From Fidelibacterota bacterium (GTDB lineage Bacteria > Fidelibacterota > Marinisomatia > SCGC-AAA003-L08 > TS1B11), in the NCBI GenBank assembly GCA_004124875.1, contig SCKJ01000007.1, forward strand, positions 51,745-115,744: a stretch of DNA of 64,000 nt, in the 5' to 3' direction. The notes under the pieces were generated by a model. The model was given only the letters and a program-made list of their open reading frames with translations. It made no database searches and was not told the origin of the DNA. Within the stretch, counting starts at the first letter, position 1, and each line of letters opens with the position of its first letter. Made by a program: the position numbers and the translations under genes. Positions 7,211 through 15,502 of the stretch are shown here, one piece after another.

Positions 7211-9103
7211 ATGCTGAAAAGACCGCTACCTCGCTTTGCCATTATCGCCATCGTTGTGCTATGGGTCGTCATTGCCTTGCTGCCCACCTGGGAGTATCGC
7301 AACTTGAGCGAAGAGGAGAAAGAAACCCGCCGGGTGGCCGGGACGCTGGCGGAACTGGAGCACTCGATTATCAATCTGGGGCTCGACCTGCAGGGCGGCA
7401 TTCACCTCGTCCTGGAAGTGGACATCCCGACCCTGTTGCGGACGCTGGCCGAGAACAAGGATGACCGGCTTGAGCAGGTGATTTCCGAAACGGCTGCGTG
7501 GGTGGCAGATACCGAAGGCGATTTCTTCAACCTGTTTGCGGCGAAAATTGAGGAGCACAACCTGCGCCTGATCCGGTATTATTCCGCCTATGGCACAAAA
7601 ATTCCCGAAATAATCGCGGCCCTGGAAGCGGAGTCCGATGACGCCGTCAACCGCTCACTGGAAATTATCCGCAACCGGGTGGATGAGTTTGGCGTTTCCG
7701 AGCCAACCATTCAAAAGGCCGGGGGGCGGAGAATTATCGTCGAGTTGGCCGGTATCAAGGATCCCCAGCAGGCCCGCAATCTCATCCAGAGCACCGCTCT
7801 CCTCGAGTTCAACATCTTGCAGGACCTTGCCGTCACCCGCGATGTCCTCTTTGCGCTTGATGAGGTGCTCAAATCAGCGGGCCAGCCGGCGGAGGAAACC
7901 GTGGCGGCCAAGGCGGAGGAGGGGCCTGCGAAGGATGCAATTACCGGAGGCCTGGAGTCGGTGCTTGGATCTACCCGGGACCGCGCCATTATCGAGGATG
8001 ATTCAGAAGGTGACGGCATACCTGCAGGCGTTCTCGCTGAAAGGCCTTTTTCGGGTTATGTCCATGTGCACGGCAACAACCTGATTGTCGAGGCGCGCTA
8101 TCGCTATGCCGTGGAGGCGCTGCTGGGCCGGGAAGATGTGCAGGCCGCCATACCTACTGACGGCGCTTTCCTGTGGGGCAACCGCACCGAGGAACTGCCC
8201 GTCGAGTTCGGCGTGCGAAATTTCCACTCCCTCTATTACCTCTACCGCGAGCCTGGGCTTACCGGGGGCGTGATAACCGAGGCCCGGGCCAACATCGGAG
8301 GTCTCGGATCGAATGCGGCCAACCAGCCTGTCGTCAATCTGACCATGAACAACGAAGGGTCGCAAATCTGGGCCCGCCTGACGGGCGCGAATATCGGTCG
8401 CCGGGTTGCGCTGGTGCTGGATAAAAAAGTTCATATGGCCCCCGAAATTCGCGGCAAAATCGCCGGCGGATCGACCGTCATCGAGGGCCTCGAGAGCATG
8501 GAGGAGGCCAAACTCATCGCCATCGTGCTGCGGGCCGGCTCCCTGCCGGCGCCCGTGGAAATCATTCTCCAGCGCTCCATCGGCCCCAGCCTGGGGCAAG
8601 ATTCCATCGCCAGTGGCTTCAGGGCGGCACTCATCGGCGGCCTGCTGGTGGTGGCTTTCATCGTGTTCTATTACAAAGGCAGCGGGCTCATTGCTACGAC
8701 GGCCCTGATATTCAACATTTTTATCGTCCTGGCGGCACTGGCGTCGTTAAGCGCCACCCTGACGCTGCCGGGCATTGCCGGGCTTATCCTTACCGTCGGC
8801 ATGGCCGTAGATGCCAATGTGCTCATATTTGAGCGTATTCGCGAAGAGCTTGATAAAGGCAAATCGGTGCGGGCAGCCATTGATGCGGGCTATGCCCGGG
8901 CGACCGTCACCATTATTGACGCCAACGTCACCACGATCCTGGCGGCGCTTGTGCTGTTTCAGTTTGGCAGCGGGCCGATCAAGGGCTTTGCCATCACGTT
9001 ATTCTGGGGCATAACGGCCTCCATGTTCACCGCTATCTTCGTGACCCGTACTATTTTTATGGCGTTTACCCAGCGTCCAACTGTAAAAACCATCAGCATT
9101 TAA
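7211..9103 (+). CDS. secD: Protein translocase subunit SecD
   Basis: SecD works with SecF to use the proton motive force late in Sec export. From the ATG at 7211 the protein is 630 residues. It shows an N-terminal membrane helix, the D1 motif LGLDLQGGIHLVLEVD, the P1 domain with NRVDEFGVSEPTIQKAGG, the VVNLTMNNEG and VALVLDKKV stretches, and then five more membrane helices containing GMAVDANVLIFERIREEL, whose aspartate is needed for proton coupling. The frame is open back to 7082, but the added residues do not look like a SecD N-terminus. An insert of about 60 residues (EETVAAKAEEG... to GILAERPF) lies between P1 and the base domain. The secF gene follows after 3 bp. Confidence 0.95.
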   Translation: MLKRPLPRFAIIAIVVLWVVIALLPTWEYRNLSEEEKETRRVAGTLAELEHSIINLGLDLQGGIHLVLEVDIPTLLRTLAENKDDRLEQVISETAAWVADTEGDFFNLFAAKIEEHNLRLIRYYSAYGTKIPEIIAALEAESDDAVNRSLEIIRNRVDEFGVSEPTIQKAGGRRIIVELAGIKDPQQARNLIQSTALLEFNILQDLAVTRDVLFALDEVLKSAGQPAEETVAAKAEEGPAKDAITGGLESVLGSTRDRAIIEDDSEGDGIPAGVLAERPFSGYVHVHGNNLIVEARYRYAVEALLGREDVQAAIPTDGAFLWGNRTEELPVEFGVRNFHSLYYLYREPGLTGGVITEARANIGGLGSNAANQPVVNLTMNNEGSQIWARLTGANIGRRVALVLDKKVHMAPEIRGKIAGGSTVIEGLESMEEAKLIAIVLRAGSLPAPVEIILQRSIGPSLGQDSIASGFRAALIGGLLVVAFIVFYYKGSGLIATTALIFNIFIVLAALASLSATLTLPGIAGLILTVGMAVDANVLIFERIREELDKGKSVRAAIDAGYARATVTIIDANVTTILAALVLFQFGSGPIKGFAITLFWGITASMFTAIFVTRTIFMAFTQRPTVKTISI

Positions 9104-9106
9104 CTT

Positions 9107-10000
9107 ATGAGACTTCTGCAAAATACATCCTTTGACTTCATGGGCAAGCGCAAAATTGCCGCCATGTTTTCCGGTACCATCATTGCCGTGGGACTGCTGT
9201 CGCTCATCGTAAATGGGGGGCCGTTGCTGGGCATCGACTTTACCGGCGGCACCCTGGCGCAGCTGCGTTTTACCTCCAGCGTTGAAACCGGCGCTCTCCG
9301 CGAGACGCTCCTTGACGCCGGGTTCAGCAACCCCTCCATCCAGCGGTTTGGCGATGACCACGAAATTCTGCTGCGGGTACCGGCCGATGAAGCGGGCGCG
9401 GGATTCGCCGAGCGCCTGCAGGAGGTCTTCGCCGGGCAGAGTTTTGAGATTCGACGACTGGAGCAGATCGGTCCGAAAATCGGTGGCGAAATGCGCGGCA
9501 AGGCTCTTGCGGCCGTCTTTTATGCGCTGCTGGGCATCCTTTTGTACATCACCTTCCGGTTCGACCGGTACTACGCCGTGGGCGCCGTGGCCGCGCTGGC
9601 GCATGATGTGATCATCACACTTGGAATTTTCTCCCTGCTGAGACTCGAAATCGACTTGGCCATCGTGGCCGCTTTCCTCACTATCGTCGGCTACTCGCTC
9701 AACGACACCATCGTCGTGTTTGACCGCATCAGGGAAAATGCGCGAGCCGACAGGCGCGCTGATTTTACGGCAATGGTTAACCACTCCATCAACCAGACTC
9801 TGGGACGCACGATTATCACGTCCGTCACTACTTTCGTGGTCGTGCTGGTCCTCTACCTTATCGGTGGGGAGGTCATCCGCTATTTCGCGTTTGCGCTCAT
9901 GGTTGGGGTGGTGGTGGGCACGTACAGTTCCATCTATATCGCCAGCCCCATTATGGCCATCCTGGAAGCCAGAGCGCAGACCCGTGTCGCCAGCAAATAG
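9107..10000 (+). CDS. secF: Protein translocase subunit SecF
   Basis: The 297-residue protein begins RLLQNTSFDFMGKRKIAAM, the usual SecF opening. It then has GIDFTGGTLAQLRF (the D1-like motif), the periplasmic P4 domain, and five membrane helices with the signature YSLNDTIVVFDRIRENAR and the following INQTLGRTIITS. It forms the integral membrane SecDF partner of the preceding gene, and the 3-bp gap implies translational coupling. No yajC is present upstream. The C-terminus, ARAQTRVASK, is short and basic as expected. purA begins 60 bp downstream. Confidence 0.96.
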   Translation: MRLLQNTSFDFMGKRKIAAMFSGTIIAVGLLSLIVNGGPLLGIDFTGGTLAQLRFTSSVETGALRETLLDAGFSNPSIQRFGDDHEILLRVPADEAGAGFAERLQEVFAGQSFEIRRLEQIGPKIGGEMRGKALAAVFYALLGILLYITFRFDRYYAVGAVAALAHDVIITLGIFSLLRLEIDLAIVAAFLTIVGYSLNDTIVVFDRIRENARADRRADFTAMVNHSINQTLGRTIITSVTTFVVVLVLYLIGGEVIRYFAFALMVGVVVGTYSSIYIASPIMAILEARAQTRVASK

Positions 10001-10060
10001 CCCCCTTTCCCCCGTATCGCCTCCCGCCCCCTGCCTACTAAAAAAATCCGGTAAACATCC

Positions 10061-11317
10061 GTGCCGGTGACCGCGGTCATTGGCGGGCAGTGGGGCGATG
10101 AGGGCAAAGGCAAAATAGTCGATGCCCTGAGCTCCGGGGCCGATATTGTCGCCCGGTATCAGGGCGGGGCCAACGCTGGCCACACCGTAATCATCAACGA
10201 TAAAACATTCATCCTGCACCAGATACCTTCCGGCATCCTGCACGAGAATGTGCGCTGCGTCCTCGGCCATGGCATGGTCATTGATCCTGTCTCGCTGATC
10301 GATGAAATCGATTCCCTGCACGGCAACGGCATCGACACCACGGGAAGAATTCTGCTGAGCACCCACGCCCACATTGTGACGCCACTGCACCGGGCCATGG
10401 ACCGCGCCACGGGCCAGGTTATCGGCACGACCGGACGGGGCATTGGACTGGCGTACAGCGACAAGGCCCGGCGGCTGGGAATCAGGGCCGTCGATCTGAT
10501 CGACGCCGGCAGTCTGGGCGATTATATCCGGAAGCGGCTGAAGCTGGCCATCGATCAAGGTGAAATTACGGAGGCTGAGCTGCCCGCGCTAAAAGACGAT
10601 ATCGAACAATTTTTACACGCCTCAAACAAGCTGCTGGAATATCTGGCCGATACCGTTTCCGTCATGCTTGAGGCCATTGCCAGGGGCGACAGCATTCTCA
10701 TCGAAGGGGCACAGGGAACCCTTCTCGATGTCGATCTGGGCACCTATCCCTATGTCACTTCATCGTCGGCAAGCGCCTCGGGCATCGCCGCCGGGTTGGG
10801 CATACCGGCCCGCTCCGTCGACCGGCTTATCGGTATTTTCAAGGCCTACGCCACGCGTGTGGGGAACGGGCCTTTCCCTACCGAGCTGGAGGACCGGACC
10901 GGTGAGCAGTTGCAGAATTCAGGGGCCGAATTTGGCGCCACGACGGGCCGGCCGCGACGATGCGGATGGTTTGATGCAGTGGCGGCCAGGTATGCCTGCC
11001 GGACCAACGGCATAGATGAGATTTACCTGAGCAAACTCGATGTCCTGGAAAAATTTGACTCACTTAAGATTTGCACCGGATACCGCTGGAACGGTGAAAT
11101 GATTAACGACTTTTCGGCGGCGGTACACAAGCTCGACAAAATGGAACCGATTTATGAAGAGTTGCCTGGCTGGGGCGCGGGCGTTTCCCAACTGACCGAT
11201 GCCAACGACCTGCCTGACCAGGCCAAAACTTATATCGCCCGCATAGAGGAGCTGCTCGAGGTCCCTGTGTCACACGTATCCATTGGGGCCGAACGAAGCC
11301 AAATTCTGAAACGATGA
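10061..11317 (+). CDS. purA: Adenylosuccinate synthase
   Basis: PurA joins IMP and aspartate using GTP to make adenylosuccinate, the first committed step to AMP. The GTG at 10061 gives 418 residues, a normal length. The opening PVTAVIGGQWGDEGKGKIVD contains the conserved GDEGKGK phosphate-binding loop with the catalytic aspartate. Further landmarks are YQGGANAGHTV with the catalytic histidine, TTGRGIGLAYSDKARRLGIR, IEGAQGTLLDVDLGTYPYVTSS and TTGRPRRCGWFDAVA. All expected active-site motifs are intact. Its stop overlaps the ATG of the EamA transporter (ATGA), so the two are co-translated, although a functional link is not obvious. Confidence 0.97.
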   Translation: MPVTAVIGGQWGDEGKGKIVDALSSGADIVARYQGGANAGHTVIINDKTFILHQIPSGILHENVRCVLGHGMVIDPVSLIDEIDSLHGNGIDTTGRILLSTHAHIVTPLHRAMDRATGQVIGTTGRGIGLAYSDKARRLGIRAVDLIDAGSLGDYIRKRLKLAIDQGEITEAELPALKDDIEQFLHASNKLLEYLADTVSVMLEAIARGDSILIEGAQGTLLDVDLGTYPYVTSSSASASGIAAGLGIPARSVDRLIGIFKAYATRVGNGPFPTELEDRTGEQLQNSGAEFGATTGRPRRCGWFDAVAARYACRTNGIDEIYLSKLDVLEKFDSLKICTGYRWNGEMINDFSAAVHKLDKMEPIYEELPGWGAGVSQLTDANDLPDQAKTYIARIEELLEVPVSHVSIGAERSQILKR

Positions 11318-12216
11318 CACAGCAGACCAAGGTGGCCCTGGTCTTCACCTTGATGTGCCTCATTTGGGGCTCCACTTTTGTGGCCTTGAAAGTCGGATTG
11401 CAGGAAACGCCGCCCCTGTTGGGCGTGGCCCTGCGGCACCTGATCGCGTTCGTGGTGCTCATGGCGGTGATCTGGCTGAAAGGCTATAATATCCCCAGGG
11501 ACCGGCTGGCGATCAAGCAGTACGCGACTGTCGGCCTGCTCAACTTTGCGCTCAGCTACTCACTCACCTACAGCGGCACCCAGTTCATCTACAGCAATGT
11601 CTCTTCCCTCCTGTGGGCCTCCATTCCCATCACCACCGCTCTCGGCGCTCACTTTTTCCTGCCGCGAGAACGCCTCACCTGGCTCAAATCGGGCGGCATC
11701 CTGGTCGGTTTCATCGGTGTTCTGGTCATCTTTGCAGGGTACGGGTTCGGTGAAAGTCCCAATATTGCGTTAGGGATGGGTCTGGTGATGGCGGCGGTGC
11801 TGGCCGGCACTTGGCCCAATATCTACCTAAAACTCCACCCGGCCCAAGCCAATCCGGTGGTGCTTAGTGGCGTGGGAGCCGGCATGGGCGGCGTGGCCAC
11901 CCTGGTGGCCAGTCTGCTGCTTGAGGGCCAGCGAAGTATGGCCTGGACCCCTCAAAATATCGGCATTCTGCTCTACCTGGCCATTGTGGGCACGGTCATC
12001 GCCTGGGGAGCATTTTATTATCTGATTCAATATATGGAAGTGGTGAAACTGTCGTTCGTCGGTTTCATATCGCCCGTCATTGCCATGTTCATGGGTATGC
12101 TGGTGCTGGGGGAGTACCTTCCAGCCACCGTCTACATCGGCGCCGCATTGGTGCTGCTGGGCATATTTTTAAGCGATGCCCGGCGCTACCTGGCAATCCT
12201 GAAACCGACGCGTTGA
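11314..12216 (+). CDS. EamA/DMT-superfamily transporter
   Basis: The 300-residue membrane protein has ten hydrophobic helices in two EamA repeats. The first starts TLMCLIWGSTFVALKVGL, which is the typical WGSTF motif, and the second starts about residue 150 after GFIGVLVIFAGYG. These inner-membrane carriers export or import small metabolites such as amino acids or nucleosides; the substrate cannot be told from sequence. The C-terminal half ends with the usual FMGMLVLGEYLPATVYIGAALVLLGI. The gene overlaps purA by 4 bp and is followed 17 bp later by an AlkA-like gene in the same direction. Confidence 0.92.
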   Translation: MTQQTKVALVFTLMCLIWGSTFVALKVGLQETPPLLGVALRHLIAFVVLMAVIWLKGYNIPRDRLAIKQYATVGLLNFALSYSLTYSGTQFIYSNVSSLLWASIPITTALGAHFFLPRERLTWLKSGGILVGFIGVLVIFAGYGFGESPNIALGMGLVMAAVLAGTWPNIYLKLHPAQANPVVLSGVGAGMGGVATLVASLLLEGQRSMAWTPQNIGILLYLAIVGTVIAWGAFYYLIQYMEVVKLSFVGFISPVIAMFMGMLVLGEYLPATVYIGAALVLLGIFLSDARRYLAILKPTR

Positions 12217-12233
12217 AAGGTTGATTCAGGTCC

Positions 12234-13118
12234 GTGCAAAAGTTTCATCTCAAAAGCAACGGACCGGTGGACCTGGCCAAAAGCTGCGTCCCTTACACGG
12301 AAAACCGGGCCGACCGCGAAGCGTTTGCTGACGGCTTCCTCTACCGCGCCTTCCGGATCGACCATGTTCCCGCCCTGCTCAAGGTGCAAAATCGTGCCGA
12401 TGACGAGCTGCAGGCGGTGGTCGTTGCCGCAGGCAAGGAGCCGCTGCCCCGGCGCAGCCGCGTGGAGCAGGCGCTGCGCAGGAAATTATCCCTCGACCTC
12501 GACCTGCCTGCTTTCTATCGCTTCCTCTCCGCTGACCCAGCGCTGAGCCGCTTGCCAGGCCACCATCGGGGGTTGCGACCGATACTGAAAGACTCACTTT
12601 TTGAAGCGCTGTCGTTGGCCATAGCCGATCAACAGGTTAATGTCACTTTTGCCGCCGAGTTGAAACACCGCCTGCTGTCCAACTATGGCACTCAATATGA
12701 ACTCGACGGCATACCCCTGTGGCTCTTTCCTGATGCCACGACATTGGCCAATCTGGATGAATACGCCCTCAGGCCGCTGCAGTACACCCGCAACAAGAGC
12801 AGTTTTATCACTGGGTTGGCGCGCACATTCCTGGCCGACCCCGCCTGGAATCACCTCACCGGTTCAGGCGAGTCAATCGTTCAGCGGCTGTGCCAGCTAA
12901 GGGGCGTGGGCAGATGGACAGCCGAGTATGGCGCGATGATGGGTCTGGGCATTACAGATACGCTGCCGGCAGCCGATATAGCACTTATGAGGATGGTCCA
13001 GCGGGTGGCCAATCTGCCGCACCGGCCCACAGAGCAGGAGGTGCGGGCGTATGGCGCCGGATGGTCGCCCTGGCAAGGGCTGGTGACTTTCTACCTCTGG
13101 CGTCAGGAAGAACTGTAG
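12234..13118 (+). CDS. AlkA-like 3-methyladenine DNA glycosylase (HhH-GPD)
   Basis: The 294-residue protein resembles AlkA-type base-excision glycosylases, which remove alkylated purines. The N-terminal third is the beta-rich AlkA_N-like part. The helical part carries FEALSLAIADQQVNVTFA, equivalent to the AI-xQQ(V/I)S helix, the helix-hairpin-helix LCQLRGVGRWTAEYGAM, and the catalytic aspartate in LPAADIALMRMV near residue 249. The start is GTG at 12234; no stronger alternative lies close upstream. It is probably co-transcribed with the EamA gene (17-bp gap). No ada-like regulator is nearby. Confidence 0.9.
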   Translation: MQKFHLKSNGPVDLAKSCVPYTENRADREAFADGFLYRAFRIDHVPALLKVQNRADDELQAVVVAAGKEPLPRRSRVEQALRRKLSLDLDLPAFYRFLSADPALSRLPGHHRGLRPILKDSLFEALSLAIADQQVNVTFAAELKHRLLSNYGTQYELDGIPLWLFPDATTLANLDEYALRPLQYTRNKSSFITGLARTFLADPAWNHLTGSGESIVQRLCQLRGVGRWTAEYGAMMGLGITDTLPAADIALMRMVQRVANLPHRPTEQEVRAYGAGWSPWQGLVTFYLWRQEEL

Positions 13119-13250
13119 GGGGGATATGCCCGGAAATATTACGACGGAGATGGCCATAGGCCGCCATGCAGAGTGGAGACTCTGTGGCTGCGAGCCTTGC
13201 CACTCACCCTGTCACATCGTAGAGCGCATAATCGTCAAGGTGGTGGTCCG

Positions 13251-14768
13251 GTGAACAGCGCCCTGAACGTCCTGATTCAGGAGACGACGATCATCACGCA
13301 GCTGCGCAAAGTTGCCTCAGTGCTCAACTGGGATCGGGAGACTTCCATGCCCGTCAATAGCGGCAAGGCTCGCGCCGACCAGATAGCGCTGATTCTGTCG
13401 CTGGCCCACACCCGCTTCACCGGGAAAGACTTCCGCAAATCACTGGGCAACCTCATCAATCTGGACAGCGGCAGGATTCGCAACGGCGATCTGTCGCCGG
13501 ACCAAGCTAAAATGGTTTCGCTCACCTGGCAGGATTGGCACCGCGCCATTGCTCTGCCGGCTGAGTTTGTCGGCCAGCTGGCCAACCTCACTTCGGAGGC
13601 GCATGGAATTTGGCAGCTGGCCCGGGAAAAAAACCGCTTTGACCTGTTCGCCCCCTATCTGGCCAGGATTGTGGAGATGAAACGCCGGGAGGCCGAATTT
13701 CTCGGCTACGATGACGAGCCGTACGACGCCTTATTGGCCAACTACGAGCCGGACATCACGACCGCTGATCTGGTCCACCTTTTTGATCAGCTGCGACCGA
13801 CTCTGGTATCCTTGGCGCGGCGCATCGGCGACAGCGAGGTTGACGACCACCGGCATATCTTGAAGCAGCATTTCGACTTGCAGCTGCAGGAGGCGTTTGG
13901 CCTGCAGGTATTGCGCGACATGGGCTACGACATGAGCCGTGGCCGCCAGGACCAGTCAGCGCACCCCTTTACCACCAATTTTCATCCCAGCGATGTTCGC
14001 ATCACGACCCGCCTCAGCGAGACCCAATTGGCTATGGGACTGTTTGGCAGCATTCATGAAGGGGGCCACGCTCTGTATGAACAGGGGATGAACGAGAAAT
14101 ACTTTGGCACACCGCTATGCGAGGCCGTGTCGCTCGGGTTTCACGAGAGCCAGTCGCGGCTATGGGAAAATTACGTTGCCCGCTCTCTCCCTTTCTGGGA
14201 GTACTACTATCCAAAATTGCAGGGTACTTTTCCCAGGCAGCTGGCCGATTTTGATCTGTATACTTTTTACAAGGCCGTGAACGCCGTGACCCCTTCCAAC
14301 ATACGGGTGGAGGCGGATGAAGTGACCTACAACCTGCATATCATGGTCCGGTTTGACCTGGAGCGCGCCCTGATGAATGGTGAGCTGCAGGTGCAAGATT
14401 TACAGGAGGAATGGAACCGCCGCATGCATGAGCACTTGGGCATAGTGCCTCCCGATGACACTGAAGGGGTGCTGCAGGACATCCACTGGAGCCTGGGAGC
14501 GCTGGGGTATTTCCCGACCTATACCCTGGGCAATCTTTACGGCCGCCAAATCTTCGACGTAGCAAGAAGCCAGATCGCCGATTTCGACAATCGCCTGGCC
14601 AATGGCGACCTGAAAACCTTGCGCGAATGGCTGCGCCAGAACATTCACCATGTCGGACGGGCAATATCCGCTAAAAACCTGATCAAATCCATTTCTGATG
14701 AAGCATTGTCGGCCCGACCGTTCATAAATTACCTGGAGACCAAATACGGTGAAATCTATCAGCTCTAG
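13251..14768 (+). CDS. Metallocarboxypeptidase Taq (M32 family)
   Basis: M32 enzymes remove C-terminal residues from peptides using a single metal. The GTG at 13251 follows AAGGTGG and gives 505 residues, matching the family (about 500). Visible signatures are VLNWDRETSMP near the N-terminus, the DVRITTR segment, GSIHEGGHALYEQG with the HExxH-type zinc site near residue 269, and SLGFHESQSRLWEN, which supplies the third metal ligand glutamate. An earlier ATG at 13173 would add 26 arginine-rich residues that do not resemble the family. The protein lacks a signal peptide and should be cytoplasmic. It is transcribed with the genes on either side but spaced by more than 100 bp from the glycosylase. 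Confidence 0.93.
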   Translation: MNSALNVLIQETTIITQLRKVASVLNWDRETSMPVNSGKARADQIALILSLAHTRFTGKDFRKSLGNLINLDSGRIRNGDLSPDQAKMVSLTWQDWHRAIALPAEFVGQLANLTSEAHGIWQLAREKNRFDLFAPYLARIVEMKRREAEFLGYDDEPYDALLANYEPDITTADLVHLFDQLRPTLVSLARRIGDSEVDDHRHILKQHFDLQLQEAFGLQVLRDMGYDMSRGRQDQSAHPFTTNFHPSDVRITTRLSETQLAMGLFGSIHEGGHALYEQGMNEKYFGTPLCEAVSLGFHESQSRLWENYVARSLPFWEYYYPKLQGTFPRQLADFDLYTFYKAVNAVTPSNIRVEADEVTYNLHIMVRFDLERALMNGELQVQDLQEEWNRRMHEHLGIVPPDDTEGVLQDIHWSLGALGYFPTYTLGNLYGRQIFDVARSQIADFDNRLANGDLKTLREWLRQNIHHVGRAISAKNLIKSISDEALSARPFINYLETKYGEIYQL

Positions 14769-14787
14769 GTAAAGGGGCCTATCTCAC

Positions 14788-15432
14788 ATGACAAACCCAA
14801 CCGGCAGTTTCAGGTTGCGGAGAATTTTTCTGACAGGGATTCTAACGGCTATCCCGATCTACATTACTGTCCAGGTGTTGCGGTTTTTGTTCGGATTCAT
14901 GGACCGCATTCTTGCGCCATATCTGGAGCGTATCATTGGCACGCACATACCGGGGTTAGGCTTGCTCATGATGCTGGTCAGCCTGTTTCTCCTCGGATTG
15001 CTGGTCACCAACTTCCTTGGGCGCCGACTCTACACCTGGTTTGAAAAAGTCCTGCTGAAAATCCCGATCGCCTCCACCATTTACACCACCAGCAAGCAGA
15101 TTGTGCAGACGTTTTCACCGGAAAACAGAGACAGCTTCCGCAATGTGATATGGCTCGAGTATCCCCGCAAGGGGATTTGGACCCTGGGCTTTGTTACCGG
15201 ATCAACCGATTCGCAGGATGGCGTGGCCTACTATAACATTTTCATCGCCACCACGCCCAATCCTACTTCGGGGTTCGTGCTGTTCGTGCCCAAACATGAA
15301 ACCATTCCTTCCGGCATGACCGTTGAGGAGGGCTTCAAGCTGCTCATATCAGGCGGTATGCTCGCCGCTGATCAGCAGGCCTTTGTGGCGGCAGAAATAT
15401 CGGCCAAACGGGAGAGCAAAGACGCCCGTTAA
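14788..15432 (+). CDS. DUF502 membrane protein
   Basis: The 214-residue protein matches the DUF502 family. After a short basic start come FLTGILTAIPIYITVQVLRF and the motif GLGLLMMLVSLFLLGLL, giving two membrane helices, then LGRRLYTWFEKVLLKIPI, the STIYTTSKQIVQTFS segment and a soluble part with TPNPTSGFVLFVPK. These last stretches are the conserved core. The function is unknown. The start ATG at 14788 follows AAAGGGG. It is followed 70 bp downstream by the fatty-acid kinase fusion gene, and an association with envelope lipid functions is possible but unproven. Confidence 0.88.
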   Translation: MTNPTGSFRLRRIFLTGILTAIPIYITVQVLRFLFGFMDRILAPYLERIIGTHIPGLGLLMMLVSLFLLGLLVTNFLGRRLYTWFEKVLLKIPIASTIYTTSKQIVQTFSPENRDSFRNVIWLEYPRKGIWTLGFVTGSTDSQDGVAYYNIFIATTPNPTSGFVLFVPKHETIPSGMTVEEGFKLLISGGMLAADQQAFVAAEISAKRESKDAR

Positions 15433-15502
15433 GCAAGCTCTCGCGGTGGTTGACTTTGGCCCCGGAATATTCTTACTCTCAGGCAGGTAATCCCTGCTCC
15501 TC

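Noticed and set aside
8999..10558. 519-codon open frame on the minus strand across secF and purA
   Set aside because: It lies entirely opposite secF and purA, which have unmistakable motifs, and its residues show no domain; it is a shadow of high GC coding sequence.
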